Of a stretch of DNA of 64,000 nucleotides, positions 32,331 through 40,916 are shown one piece after another. Every line of letters begins with the position of its first letter. The first letter of the stretch is position 1. The stretch spans positions 682,001 through 746,000 of the forward strand of contig NZ_BNBR01000001.1 in assembly GCF_014656055.1 (NCBI RefSeq). The letters run 5' to 3'. The notes below the pieces were generated by a model that made no database searches, was not told the origin of the DNA, and saw only the letters and a program-made list of their open reading frames with translations. A program made the translations under genes and the position numbers. This DNA comes from Streptomyces griseosporeus (GTDB lineage Bacteria > Actinomycetota > Actinomycetes > Streptomycetales > Streptomycetaceae).

Positions 32331-35300
32331 TCAGCCGGCCGCGTACACGTCCTCGACGTACCGCCCGGCGGCGATCAGCTCGTCCAGCCACCGCTCGGCG
32401 GCCGTCGTGTCGGCGCCCGGTGTGCGGCCCCGGTACAGCGTACGGAACGCCTCGCGGACACCGGGTGCCATCCGGGAACCGTCGCCGCAGACGTACACGC
32501 GCGCCCCGGCGTCCAGCAGCCGTCCGACCTCGCCGGCCTCGGCGGCGATGCGGTGCTGGACGAACAGCATCCCGTCCTGCGGGGCGGCGCTGAAGGCCGG
32601 GCGCAGCGAGACCGCTCCGGCGGCCTCGGCGGCGCGCAGTTCGGCGGCGTGCAGGAAGTCGGCGTCCGGCGCGTCGCAGCCGAAGTAGCAGAGCGCGGGG
32701 GCGAGTTCCGCTCCGGCGGCGAGGGCGGCGGCACGGTCGGCGATCGCGCCGCGGAACGGGGCGAGGCCGGTGCCCGCGGCCACCATGATCACCGGGGCGG
32801 AGTGGTCGACGCGGAACACCTCCCGGCAGGGCTGGATCCGGGCGTACACCGTGCCGCCGGGCCGGACCTCGGCCAGATGGCCCGAGCCGGTACCGCGGTA
32901 ACGGCCCCTGCCGGAGCGCGCGGGGGCGTCCAGCACGGAGACCATCAGGTCGGCGTGGCGGGGGTCGGTGGCGGGCGAGGAGGAGATCGAGTAGGTGCGC
33001 GGACGCAACGGGGTGAGGATCTCCAGCAGGTGCGGCCAGTCCAGGGCGCCGCGCAGTGCCGGGTGGTCCTCGACGACCTCGACGAGGGTGCGCGGGTCGT
33101 CCGCGCCGAGCGCGGCGAGGGCGGCGCGCTCGGGCGGGCACGGGTTGGCGGCGGCCAGCGCGGCGAGCTGCCGGGGGGTCGGGCGCTCCTGCAACTCGAC
33201 GTACCGGCTGAGCAGTTGCCGTACGGTCACCGGGCGGTCGACGGCGAGGCCGTCGCGGCGCGGGCGGGTCGGCCGGATGTCCAGGACGGTGTCCGGGTCG
33301 ACGCCGAACGCGGCGGCGGCACGGTCGACGAGGGCGGCAGAGTTCGCGGGGAGGACGGCGAGGTGGTCGGCGGTGCGGTAGGTGACGCCGTCGGGCAGGG
33401 CGAGGCGGACGAACCGCTTGCGGCGCGGGTGACCGGGGGCGGTCAGGTCGTGGGCCTCGGTCACGGTCATCGGCACCAGACCGTGCCGTGCGGCGAGCGC
33501 GTCCAGCGGGCCGCCGGTCAGGGCGCGGACCTCGTACGCGGCCGTCGGCGCGTCGGCCGCTGGCGCGGGCGCGGGCGCGTCGGGGTCGCCGTACTCCTGG
33601 AGCAGGGCGGCGCGCAGCCGGACGGTGAAGTCGCGGACGGTACCGGTGAGGTCGCCCGAGGCGTCGGCGGCGGCGCGGCCGGTGAGGCGGGTGGCGCCGA
33701 GCGCGGCGAGGCGGTCGTCGATGCGGGTGGGGACCTGCTGGTAGGTGGCGGCCCAGTTGCGGTCGCCGACGCCGAGGACGGCGTAGAAGACGCCGGTGAG
33801 GTCGTGGTCCTCCTCCAGCCAGGCGGCGAAGGCGGTGGCGTCGTCGGTGGGGCGGCCGTTGTAGGAGGCGGCGGTGATGACGACGGGGCGGCCGGCGGGC
33901 AGGCCGCCGGCCCATGCGTCGAGCGGGGCCACCTCGGTCGTGCAGCCGAGCGCGGCGGCCTCGTCGGCGAGGCCGGCGGCGAACTCCCGGCAGGTGCCGT
34001 AGTTGCTGCCGTGCAGGAAGAGGACGCTCGTGCCGGGCCGGACCCGGGCGGGCAGGGCACGCGGGTCGGGCGTGTTCCCCGCCGGGGCGGGGGTCGCGCC
34101 GGGCAGCGGCGTGTGGGTGCGGTCGGCCGCGGTGCGCGGGGTCAGGGTGAGGGTGAAGCCGTCGGGCTTGAGGGTGAGGGTCTCCTTGACCCGGAGCCGG
34201 TAGCCGGTGTGGTCGTGCAGCCGGCAGCGGTGGACCAGCAGGGCGAGCAGCATGGTCGCCTCGTGCAGCGCGAACTGCCGCCCGATGCAGGCGCGTTCGC
34301 CGGTCCCGAAGGGCTTGTAGGCGTGCACCGGGCGGGCCGCCTCCGCCTCGGGGGTGAAGCGGGCGGGGTCGAACAGCTCGGGGTTGTCGCCCCACACGGG
34401 CTGCCGGTGCAGCATCGGCGTGAGCACGGTCACGGGCTGCCCGGCGCGCAGCGGCACCCGCCCGCCGAGCAGGGTGTCGTCGAGGGCGTGGCGGCTGAAC
34501 GCGGCGGCGGTCGGCCACAGCCGCAGCGCCTCGTTGAGGACCTGGCGGGTGTACGTCAGCCTGCCGACCTCCTCGTACGTCGGCTCGGGGTCGGCGGTGT
34601 CGCCCCACAGGGCGTCCACCTCGCGCTGGACGAGCCGGAGCGCGGTGGGGTGCTTGGCCAGGTGGTAGAGGGCGAAGGACATCGCGCCGGAGGTCGTCTC
34701 GTGGCCGGCTATCAGGAAGGTGATGACCTGGTTGCGGATGTTCGCGGCGTCCAGGGTGGTGCCGTCGGCGGGGTGCCCGGCGGTGAGCATCAGTCCGAGC
34801 AGGTCGCCGGCGTCCTGCCGGACGAGGCCGGTGCGGGCGGCGATGACGTCGTCGACGACCCGCGCGAGGTGGGCGGCGTCGGCGCGGAAGGCGGCGTCGG
34901 CGGCGGAGTGGTCCTCGCCCGGGGTGCGGGCGAGGCGGGTCATGCTCCATTCCAGGCAGCGCACCATCGACTCGACGAAGGGGTGCGGCTCGGTGCGTTC
35001 GAAGGAGCCGAAGTCGTAACCGAACCCGGCCAGTCCGATGGTGTCGAGGGTCATCCGGGTCATGTCGTCGGGGACGTCGACGGGCCGCCCGGCGCGAGCG
35101 GCGCGGTCCCAGGAGTCGATGAGCCGTCGGGCCACCCGCAGCATCACGGGGTGGTACGCGCGCATCGAGCCGAGCGCGAAGGCGGGCATCAGGATGTCGT
35201 GCGCCTTCGCCCAGTTGGGCTCGTCGTTGTACGCGGTGAACAGGCCGTCGGCGGCGAACTCGCGGACGTTCTCCAGGGCGGGCCCGATGTGCTTGGCGAA

Positions 35301-35516
35301 CCGCTCCTCGTCCGCCAGGTCCGTCACCAGGTCCAGGTCGGCGACGAACAGGGTGTCCCGGCCGTGCAGGCGCCGCAGGAGGACCGGCCCGTGCTCCCGC
35401 ATCAGGTCCATGACCTGCTGGATCGGGGTGATGCCGGGGCCGGTGGCGGAGATGTCGACGACGGGCACGCCGTCGCGGGGGCCGGCGGTGTGGGGGCGCA
35501 GTGCGGTGGGGGGCAT
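32331..35516 (-). CDS. self-sufficient cytochrome P450-reductase fusion, CYP102 (P450 BM3) type
   Basis: 1061 residues, the size of P450 BM3 (~1049). Haem domain (1-~470): I-helix AGHETTSGAM near 270, EALRLWP, and the haem loop FGTGERACIGRQF with Cys near 410. A Pro/Ala/Thr-rich linker leads into the flavodoxin-like FMN domain (~490-640: LFLHGSNYGTCREFA). The FAD/NADPH domain follows (RTYSISSSP, then AAGTGLAPFRG, YFGCDAPDADFL, VYVCGDG). The family hydroxylates or epoxidises fatty acids near the chain end, needing only NADPH and oxygen. Divergent from a PAS/LuxR-type regulator with a shared dyad; the neighbouring regulator is probably the controller. Confidence 0.96.
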   Translation of the reverse strand: MPPTALRPHTAGPRDGVPVVDISATGPGITPIQQVMDLMREHGPVLLRRLHGRDTLFVADLDLVTDLADEERFAKHIGPALENVREFAADGLFTAYNDEPNWAKAHDILMPAFALGSMRAYHPVMLRVARRLIDSWDRAARAGRPVDVPDDMTRMTLDTIGLAGFGYDFGSFERTEPHPFVESMVRCLEWSMTRLARTPGEDHSAADAAFRADAAHLARVVDDVIAARTGLVRQDAGDLLGLMLTAGHPADGTTLDAANIRNQVITFLIAGHETTSGAMSFALYHLAKHPTALRLVQREVDALWGDTADPEPTYEEVGRLTYTRQVLNEALRLWPTAAAFSRHALDDTLLGGRVPLRAGQPVTVLTPMLHRQPVWGDNPELFDPARFTPEAEAARPVHAYKPFGTGERACIGRQFALHEATMLLALLVHRCRLHDHTGYRLRVKETLTLKPDGFTLTLTPRTAADRTHTPLPGATPAPAGNTPDPRALPARVRPGTSVLFLHGSNYGTCREFAAGLADEAAALGCTTEVAPLDAWAGGLPAGRPVVITAASYNGRPTDDATAFAAWLEEDHDLTGVFYAVLGVGDRNWAATYQQVPTRIDDRLAALGATRLTGRAAADASGDLTGTVRDFTVRLRAALLQEYGDPDAPAPAPAADAPTAAYEVRALTGGPLDALAARHGLVPMTVTEAHDLTAPGHPRRKRFVRLALPDGVTYRTADHLAVLPANSAALVDRAAAAFGVDPDTVLDIRPTRPRRDGLAVDRPVTVRQLLSRYVELQERPTPRQLAALAAANPCPPERAALAALGADDPRTLVEVVEDHPALRGALDWPHLLEILTPLRPRTYSISSSPATDPRHADLMVSVLDAPARSGRGRYRGTGSGHLAEVRPGGTVYARIQPCREVFRVDHSAPVIMVAAGTGLAPFRGAIADRAAALAAGAELAPALCYFGCDAPDADFLHAAELRAAEAAGAVSLRPAFSAAPQDGMLFVQHRIAAEAGEVGRLLDAGARVYVCGDGSRMAPGVREAFRTLYRGRTPGADTTAAERWLDELIAAGRYVEDVYAAG

Positions 35517-35550
35517 GACGCGGCAACTGCCTTTCGCTGTGCGGACTTAC

Positions 35551-35566
35551 GGATCAAGCGTGATCC
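35551..35566. promoter_or_regulatory. perfect dyad GGATCA-N4-TGATCC in divergent promoter
   Basis: A 16-bp inverted repeat (arms GGATCA and TGATCC, spacer agcg) lies between the P450-reductase gene (start 35516) and the PAS/LuxR-type regulator (start 35658), 35 bp before the P450 start. It is a good candidate for the site of that regulator. Confidence 0.5.
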
Positions 35567-35657
35567 AGGGAGCCCGCCCGCCCGTGCCGCGCGACTGCAT
35601 GATTGTGTAGTGCACGGATGCGTGTCGCCCTTGCGCCGGACGGCAGGAGGTGTGCTG

Positions 35658-36485
35658 GTGGACCGGTCGCGGCAGGAGGCCGTGGTGTGGCGCAACCGCG
35701 CCCTGACGCTCTTCGACCGGGTGACGGTGCCGGTCGCGGTGTGCGATGTGTACGGCGCCGTCCTGCTCGCCAATCCGGCGATGGCCGCGGAGTGCGGTAC
35801 GACACCGGGGCGGCTGCGGGGCCGGGAGGTGCTGGAGCTGTTCCGGCCGCGGCGGGCCGGGCAGGTGGAGCGGATCGCCGAGGCGCTGCGGCTGCGGCAC
35901 CGCTCGCGCTACCAGGTGTCGGTGCGCTGGACGGCGCCGGGCGGTGGCGCGGAGCGGTACGGCGAGCTGACGGCGGACCCGGTCAGCGACACGGTCGAGG
36001 AGACGCCGGCGCTGCTGGTGATGCTGCGGGTGCTCGGCGAGCGCGCGGCGCGTCCGCGGACGCCGGTGGAGGTCTCACCGGTGGAGGCCCGCATCCTGGC
36101 CCTGCTGGCGGGCGGCGCCACCACGGCCCGCGCCGCGCGGGAGACGGGACTCAGCGCGGACGGGGTGACCTATCACCTGCGGCGCCTGTCGGCCCGCTGG
36201 GGCGCGGCCACCCGCACGGAGCTGGTGGCGCGCGCCTACGCGCTGGGCGTACTGGAGGCCGGGGTGTGGCCGCCGTCGGCGTCCCGGTCCGTGGTGCCGG
36301 ACGGGGACGGGGCCCTTCGGGGCGGATCCGGCGTCGCACCGGACGGCGAGGACACCGCGCGGGGCGGATCCGGCGTCGCAGCGGGAAGGCCGGGCGGGGC
36401 CGGGGTCGTGCGGGGTGCGCTTGAGAGCGCTCCTGGAGCGTCAGAGGCCGTGCCGGGCAGGCCGGGCGGGCCGGGGGTCGTATGA
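35658..36485 (+). CDS. PAS-domain regulator with LuxR-type helix-turn-helix
   Basis: 275 residues from a GTG with AGGAGG seven bases upstream. Residues ~8-125 are PAS-like (LFDRVTVPVAVCDVYGAVLLANPAMAAECGTTPGRLRGREVLELF). The C-terminal helix-turn-helix reads VSPVEARILALLAGGATTARAARETGLSADGVTYHLRRLSARWGAATRTELVARAYALG. The last ~60 residues are repetitive (GGSGVA, RPGG) and overlap the opposite-strand DUF3626 gene by 250 bp. PAS domains sense ligands or redox state; fatty acids are a reasonable guess for this one, given its divergent P450 partner. Confidence 0.85.
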   Translation: MDRSRQEAVVWRNRALTLFDRVTVPVAVCDVYGAVLLANPAMAAECGTTPGRLRGREVLELFRPRRAGQVERIAEALRLRHRSRYQVSVRWTAPGGGAERYGELTADPVSDTVEETPALLVMLRVLGERAARPRTPVEVSPVEARILALLAGGATTARAARETGLSADGVTYHLRRLSARWGAATRTELVARAYALGVLEAGVWPPSASRSVVPDGDGALRGGSGVAPDGEDTARGGSGVAAGRPGGAGVVRGALESAPGASEAVPGRPGGPGVV

Positions 36486-37588
36486 GGTGCGCCGGCGGGC
36501 AGCCCTGACCGGGCCGAGGCCGGGCCGGGAGCGCCGGGCGGACCCGGAATCGTGCGAGGCGCGCCGGCGGGCAGCCCTGGCGGGGTCGAGGCCGGGCCGG
36601 GAGCGCGGGGCGGACCCGGAATCGTGCGAGGCGCGCCGGCGGGCAGCTCTGGCGGGGTCGTGCGGGGTGCGCCCGAGGGTAGTCCTGGCGGGGCTGAGAC
36701 CGGGCCGGGAACGCCGGGCCGGTCCGAGTAGGCGGTGCCCGCGCCCTCGGGCGCGCCGAAGCGGGCCAGGGTGTGCCAGACCATCTTCAGGTCCTGCAGC
36801 ACGTACCGGCCGGTGCGCGCGGCGTCCCCGATGACCCGCGGATCGATCACCCCGTCGCGGGCGATGCGGGCCCCGAGGTCGGCGAACTCCCGGCCGCGGT
36901 AGTCGGCGTGCCGGTACAGCCCGGCCACGGTGATCCGGTAGCCGGGGTGCCACTCGACGGGGCAGGGCAGCAGGCGGGCCGCCGCCTCGACGGGCGTGCC
37001 GCGGTAGCAGGCGTCGAGGACGAGGGCCTCGACGTCGCGGGCGAGGTCGACGCCGCCGTGCACATGGGCCTCGATGTAGTCGTTGAGCGGGTCCCGCTCG
37101 TCGGCCTCGGCCAGCGCGATCAGATGCATGCCGGCGGCGACGCCGAAGTCGGCCGGTTCGGCGGCGCTGTCGGGGTAGCAGAACGTGCTGCGGGCGAGGA
37201 CGGCGGGGGCGAGGCGGAAGTGCGAGGAGCCGAAGCGGGGTGCGGCGCCGACGACCTGGTGCCGGAAGTCGAGGGCGCCGTAGACCGGCCGCTCGTGGGG
37301 TGGCGCGGCGTCGTAGGCGCCGCCGAAGATGCGGCTCTCCCAGCGCCAGCGGTCCCCGCCGGGGTGGGCGGTGAGGCCGCCGTTGCTGGTGCCGGTGACG
37401 AACTGGGAGTGGTAGACGCCGTCCCGCGCGAGCGCGTGCAGCAGGGGCGACCCGCCGCTGGCGAGCCGGTCGGGGTGGAAGTTGAGCGTGATGCGCAGCC
37501 CGTCGGCCACGGCCGGCCCGGCCGAGCGCGCGGCGACGTGCCGCAGTGCGGCCGCGGCCCGCGGCCCGGCGACCTCCTCGAAATTCAC
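36236..37588 (-). CDS. DUF3626 domain protein with repetitive C-terminal tail
   Basis: 450 residues from a GTG. The conserved part (residues ~1-290) matches DUF3626: LRITLNFHPDRLASGGSPLLHALARDGVYHSQFVTGTSNGGLTAHPGGDRWRWESRIFGGAYD, then AAPRFGSSHFRLAPAVLARSTFCYPDSA and IEAHVHGGVDLARDVEALVLDACYRGT. Biochemical role unknown. The tail (~residues 290-450) is built of 24-residue repeats of PPGLPAGAPRTIPGPP type, and its end runs 250 bp into the oppositely transcribed PAS/LuxR-type gene. Confidence 0.82.
   Translation of the reverse strand: MNFEEVAGPRAAAALRHVAARSAGPAVADGLRITLNFHPDRLASGGSPLLHALARDGVYHSQFVTGTSNGGLTAHPGGDRWRWESRIFGGAYDAAPPHERPVYGALDFRHQVVGAAPRFGSSHFRLAPAVLARSTFCYPDSAAEPADFGVAAGMHLIALAEADERDPLNDYIEAHVHGGVDLARDVEALVLDACYRGTPVEAAARLLPCPVEWHPGYRITVAGLYRHADYRGREFADLGARIARDGVIDPRVIGDAARTGRYVLQDLKMVWHTLARFGAPEGAGTAYSDRPGVPGPVSAPPGLPSGAPRTTPPELPAGAPRTIPGPPRAPGPASTPPGLPAGAPRTIPGPPGAPGPASARSGLPAGAPHTTPGPPGLPGTASDAPGALSSAPRTTPAPPGLPAATPDPPRAVSSPSGATPDPPRRAPSPSGTTDRDADGGHTPASSTPSA
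36400..36720. repeat. 72-bp tandem repeats in the DUF3626 tail
   Basis: The segment gccggcgggcag recurs at 36491, 36563 and 36635, an exact 72-bp spacing, and flanking diverged copies extend to both sides. On the minus strand each unit encodes 24 residues. The left copies also lie inside the convergent regulator gene. Confidence 0.8.
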
Positions 37589-37626
37589 TGGCCCACCCCT
37601 TCGGCGTCCGCCTACCCTGACCACAG

Positions 37627-37647
37627 AAACCTAGGACCCCTAGGTTT
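37627..37647. promoter_or_regulatory. perfect palindrome between DUF3626 and FusB-like genes
   Basis: AAACCTAGG, spacer ACC, then CCTAGGTTT: a 21-bp inverted repeat without mismatch, 39 bp before the DUF3626 start and 30 bp before the FBP-domain start. Its position between divergent genes makes it a strong repressor-site candidate, but no regulator gene stands beside it. Confidence 0.75.
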
Positions 37648-37677
37648 GTGTTCCGCACGAGACTCGAAAGCCCTCCC

Positions 37678-38172
37678 ATGAGATCACTCACCGAGCACGA
37701 CATCCGCGCTTCCTTCGTCAACTGCTCGAAGGGAGAGGCCAAGCGCCTCATGGTCCCCCGCGATCTGGACCAACAGCCCTGGGAGGACCTGGACTTCCTC
37801 GGGTGGCGCGATCCGGGCGCGCCGGACCGCAGTTATCTCGTCGTCGAACGGCCGGACGGGCTCGTCGGGGTGACCCTGCGGTTCCCGCCGGCGCAGCGCG
37901 GCTTCCTCCAGCGCAGCCTGTGCTCGCTGTGCCTGACGTCGCACCCGCGCGGCGGGGTGTCGCTGATGACGGCCCGCAAGGCCGGCACGGCCGGCCGGGA
38001 CGGCAACTCGGTCGGCCTGTACATGTGCACCGACCTGGCCTGTCCGCTGTACATCCGCGGCCGGAAGGTCCCGCAGGCGGGGCAGCGCTTCGAGGAGAGC
38101 CTCACCGTGGAGGAGCAGCTGGCCCGGATGAACGGCAACCTGTCGGCGTTCCTGGACACCCTGTACGACTGA
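37678..38172 (+). CDS. FBP-domain protein (FusB/FusC-like EF-G-binding protein)
   Basis: 164 residues. The N-terminal helical half (RASFVNCSKGEAKRLMVPRDL) is followed by the treble-clef zinc finger of the FBP domain, CSLCLTSHPRGGVSLMTARK... YMCTDLACPLYIRG, with all four cysteines. FusB/FusC proteins bind EF-G and help it leave the ribosome, which in staphylococci gives fusidic acid resistance. In actinobacteria the homologues are chromosomal and their role is open. Length (~165) is shorter than FusB (~213) by the N-terminal bundle. Confidence 0.85.
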   Translation: MRSLTEHDIRASFVNCSKGEAKRLMVPRDLDQQPWEDLDFLGWRDPGAPDRSYLVVERPDGLVGVTLRFPPAQRGFLQRSLCSLCLTSHPRGGVSLMTARKAGTAGRDGNSVGLYMCTDLACPLYIRGRKVPQAGQRFEESLTVEEQLARMNGNLSAFLDTLYD

Positions 38173-38466
38173 GCCGGGCAGGACGGCCCGCGCGTCGCCC
38201 TGCTCCTCGACCGGGTGGCGGAAACACTCTCCCTCAGGGCGAAGAAGTCGTGAGAGCTGTACGTCGCCTCGTCCAGGCCGGCCCACCCGGGCACCGCCGG
38301 TCATCCCTCCGGTACCCACAGGTCACGGGGGTACCCGCGGACGCCCGGCGTGGGCCGTCCGGCGGCCCTCCTCACCGCCCGGGGGTTTGCCCCAGCTGTG
38401 CCGTGGGCGTTCGATATGAGCCACGGACGAGTTCGAGTCGTCCGAGGAAGGGGAACAGGCCAAGGG

Positions 38467-39720
38467 ATGCAAGATGTACGTGAGCGGACCGAGTCCCTGG
38501 TGCGGCTGGTGCGGCGGAGCCGTGAACCCGTGGTCGTGCAGGCGCTGCGGTCGGCGACCGCGGCGACGATCGCCTACGTCATCGCGCTCCACCTCAGTCC
38601 CGAGGCCGCACCTCTGACCGCGCCGCTGACCGCGCTGCTGGTCGTGCAGGTGACCTTGTACGCCACCCTCACCAACGGCATCCGCCGGGTGAACTCGGTG
38701 GTGGCGGGCGTGCTGGTGGCCATCGCCTTCAGTCTGCTGGTCGGTCTGACGTGGTGGAGCCTGGCGCTGCTGATCGTGGCGTCGCTGGCGGTCGGCCATC
38801 TGGTCCGGGTCGACGAGTACGTACCCGAGGTGGCGATCAGCGCGATGCTGGTCCTCGGTGTCACCACGGTCGGCGACACCGCCTGGGCGCGGATCCTGGA
38901 GACGCTGATCGGCGCGGTCGTCGGCATGGCCTGCAATGTGCTGCTGCCACCACCGGTGTGGGTGGACGAGGCGGGCGAGTCGATCGACGGGCTGGCCCGC
39001 CGGGTGCGGCAGCTGATGCTGCGGATCGGCGAGCAGGCCGCCGGCCGTACCCCGTTCGAACTGGCGGCCGCCCGGCTGCACGAGGCGCGCCGCCTGGACC
39101 ACGAGATCGTCGAGGTGGACGCGGCGCTGCGGCAGGCCGAGGACAGCCTCCGGCTCAACCCGCGGGTGCGGGAGGGCCTGCTGCACCGGGTGGTGCTGCG
39201 CACCGGCCTGGACACGCTGGAGATCTGCACGGTGGTCCTTCGGGTGCTCGCCCGCACCCTGACCGACCTGGCGAAGGAGCGCGACCCGGAGCCGCTGTTC
39301 CCGCGCGAGACGGGCGCGGTCGTCGAGCAGCTGCTGTCGGAGGTGGCCGACGCCGTGGTGAGTTTCGCGGTACTGGTCACCACGCATGTCAGCGAGAGCG
39401 CGGAGTCGGCGGAGGAGCGGCTGACGACCGAACTGCGGCAGGCCGCCGCGACCCGCGACAAGCTCGCCCAGCTGCTCCTTGAGGAGGTGCAGCGCGACGC
39501 CCGCCAGTGGCAGCTGCACGGCGCGGTGCTGACCGAGGTCAACCGCATGCTGGACGAGCTGGACACCGAGCACCGGTCGCACCGGCTCCTTGAGGAGCTG
39601 GACCGGCACACCAGGGAGGAGCGCGAACGGCCGCTGTCCGGGGTGTGGCTCCGGGAGCGGATGCGCGTCCTGCGGCGTAGGCGGCGGAACCGGAAAGGGG
39701 TCCCCGGGCGTTCTTCGTGA
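38467..39720 (+). CDS. FUSC/aromatic acid exporter family membrane protein
   Basis: 417 residues from the ATG chosen (MQDVRERTES); starts 51 and 117 bp upstream are possible. Six N-terminal helices include PLTAPLTALLVVQVTLYATLTNGIRRVNSVVAGVLVAIAFSLLVG, the FUSC signature also seen in AaeB-type exporters and YitT-like proteins. The C-terminal half is a long helical cytosolic domain. Predicted proton-driven efflux of aromatic or small organic acids. The 38173-38466 stretch before it holds nothing I can name. Confidence 0.85.
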   Translation: MQDVRERTESLVRLVRRSREPVVVQALRSATAATIAYVIALHLSPEAAPLTAPLTALLVVQVTLYATLTNGIRRVNSVVAGVLVAIAFSLLVGLTWWSLALLIVASLAVGHLVRVDEYVPEVAISAMLVLGVTTVGDTAWARILETLIGAVVGMACNVLLPPPVWVDEAGESIDGLARRVRQLMLRIGEQAAGRTPFELAAARLHEARRLDHEIVEVDAALRQAEDSLRLNPRVREGLLHRVVLRTGLDTLEICTVVLRVLARTLTDLAKERDPEPLFPRETGAVVEQLLSEVADAVVSFAVLVTTHVSESAESAEERLTTELRQAAATRDKLAQLLLEEVQRDARQWQLHGAVLTEVNRMLDELDTEHRSHRLLEELDRHTREERERPLSGVWLRERMRVLRRRRRNRKGVPGRSS

Positions 39721-39843
39721 GGAATGGCCGGCCGCGGGCTCGGCGAACGGCTGTGCCGGCCGGCCTGCGTCGGGAAAGACCGGTCGGTTGTCAGGCCGGC
39801 AAGACGAACGACCCGGCCGTCCGGCCGGAGGGGGGACGCGCGC

Positions 39844-40881
39844 ATGACGGATGTGCGGCTCGACGGAAACACAGTGCGGCTGCCGGGCGGGGTGGCGGTG
39901 CGGTTCGTGCGCACGCTGCGGCTGCCCGAGACCGGCACGCATCCGCTGCCGCCGGGGCTCGGCGAGTTCCCGGTGCGTCGGGTGGCCGACTATCCGGACA
40001 CGGTGCCGGAGGCGTGGCGCTCGCGCGGTGGCGTGATGCTGCCCGTGTACCTGCGCGAGGCGATGTGGCTGAGTTTCGCCGGCACCACCGAGCCGGCCGC
40101 GCTCCAGGTCGGGGTGGGCAAGGTGTGCGCGGTGTCGGGCAAGCGGTGGACGGGCCGGCTCTCCCGGCGTCCGCAGAACTACGTGGTGCTGCCCCGCCAG
40201 CCCTGGCTGGACGGCATCAACTCCGGCAAGGGCACGGTCCGCCAGTTCGTGGCGGTGCCGATGGGCCTGGGCGCGACGGTGGAGGGCCAGGTCACCGGCG
40301 AGGAGGTGTGGGGCGGCGTCCAGCTGCAGTCCTTCCCGCTGAACAAGCGCGCGCTGGCGCGGTGGCGCGAGCAGGAGGAGCGGCGCCGCACCGAGCGGCC
40401 CGCCTTCCTGGGCTACGGCGCCCCGCCGCCCGGCGCGATGCCGCCCGGCGCGATGCCGGCCGCCCCGGCCGCGGCTCCGGCCGCCGCACCGCGGGCCGGT
40501 GCCGCGATGGGCCTCGGCGTTGGCGGGTCGATGCGGCAGGAGGTGTACCAGGACGACCGGCGGCTCAGGGACTGGGCGGAGGAGCCCGCCGGGCGGGTCT
40601 TCGTGCACCTGGTGACCCCGCCGGAGTGGCGCCGCATCACGGGCGAGGAGCCGCCGCCGTCCCCCGTGGACCGGGCGGCGTACACCCGGGCGGGCCTGCC
40701 CTGGTACGACTACTACGACGAGGACGCCGAGGACCTTGCCCCCACGGACACGCTCCAGGCGGTGAAGCCGGTCGGCGACTGGCTCGGTGACGACCACGAG
40801 CCGTGGCAGCCCCCGGCGCCGCACCAGGTCAAGCCGCTGGGCGACGCGCCGGGCAAGCCGGTGACGGACGGCGACTGGTGA
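39844..40881 (+). CDS. conserved hypothetical protein, Pro/Ala-rich hinge
   Basis: 345 residues. N-terminal ~185 residues form a compact part with LRLPETGTHPLPPGLGEFPVRRVADYPDTVPEAWRSRGGVMLPVYLREAMWLSF and DGINSGKGTVRQFVAVPMGLGATVEGQVTGEEVWGGVQLQSFP. A low-complexity Ala/Pro hinge follows (residues ~195-225), then an acidic end with Trp/Tyr/Asp-rich PWYDYYDEDAEDLAP. No domain recognised, no signal peptide or membrane helix. Probably cytosolic; role unknown. Confidence 0.75.
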   Translation: MTDVRLDGNTVRLPGGVAVRFVRTLRLPETGTHPLPPGLGEFPVRRVADYPDTVPEAWRSRGGVMLPVYLREAMWLSFAGTTEPAALQVGVGKVCAVSGKRWTGRLSRRPQNYVVLPRQPWLDGINSGKGTVRQFVAVPMGLGATVEGQVTGEEVWGGVQLQSFPLNKRALARWREQEERRRTERPAFLGYGAPPPGAMPPGAMPAAPAAAPAAAPRAGAAMGLGVGGSMRQEVYQDDRRLRDWAEEPAGRVFVHLVTPPEWRRITGEEPPPSPVDRAAYTRAGLPWYDYYDEDAEDLAPTDTLQAVKPVGDWLGDDHEPWQPPAPHQVKPLGDAPGKPVTDGDW

Positions 40882-40916
40882 CGGGAGCGACGACCTGAGG
40901 TGCGGAAGGCGCGGAC

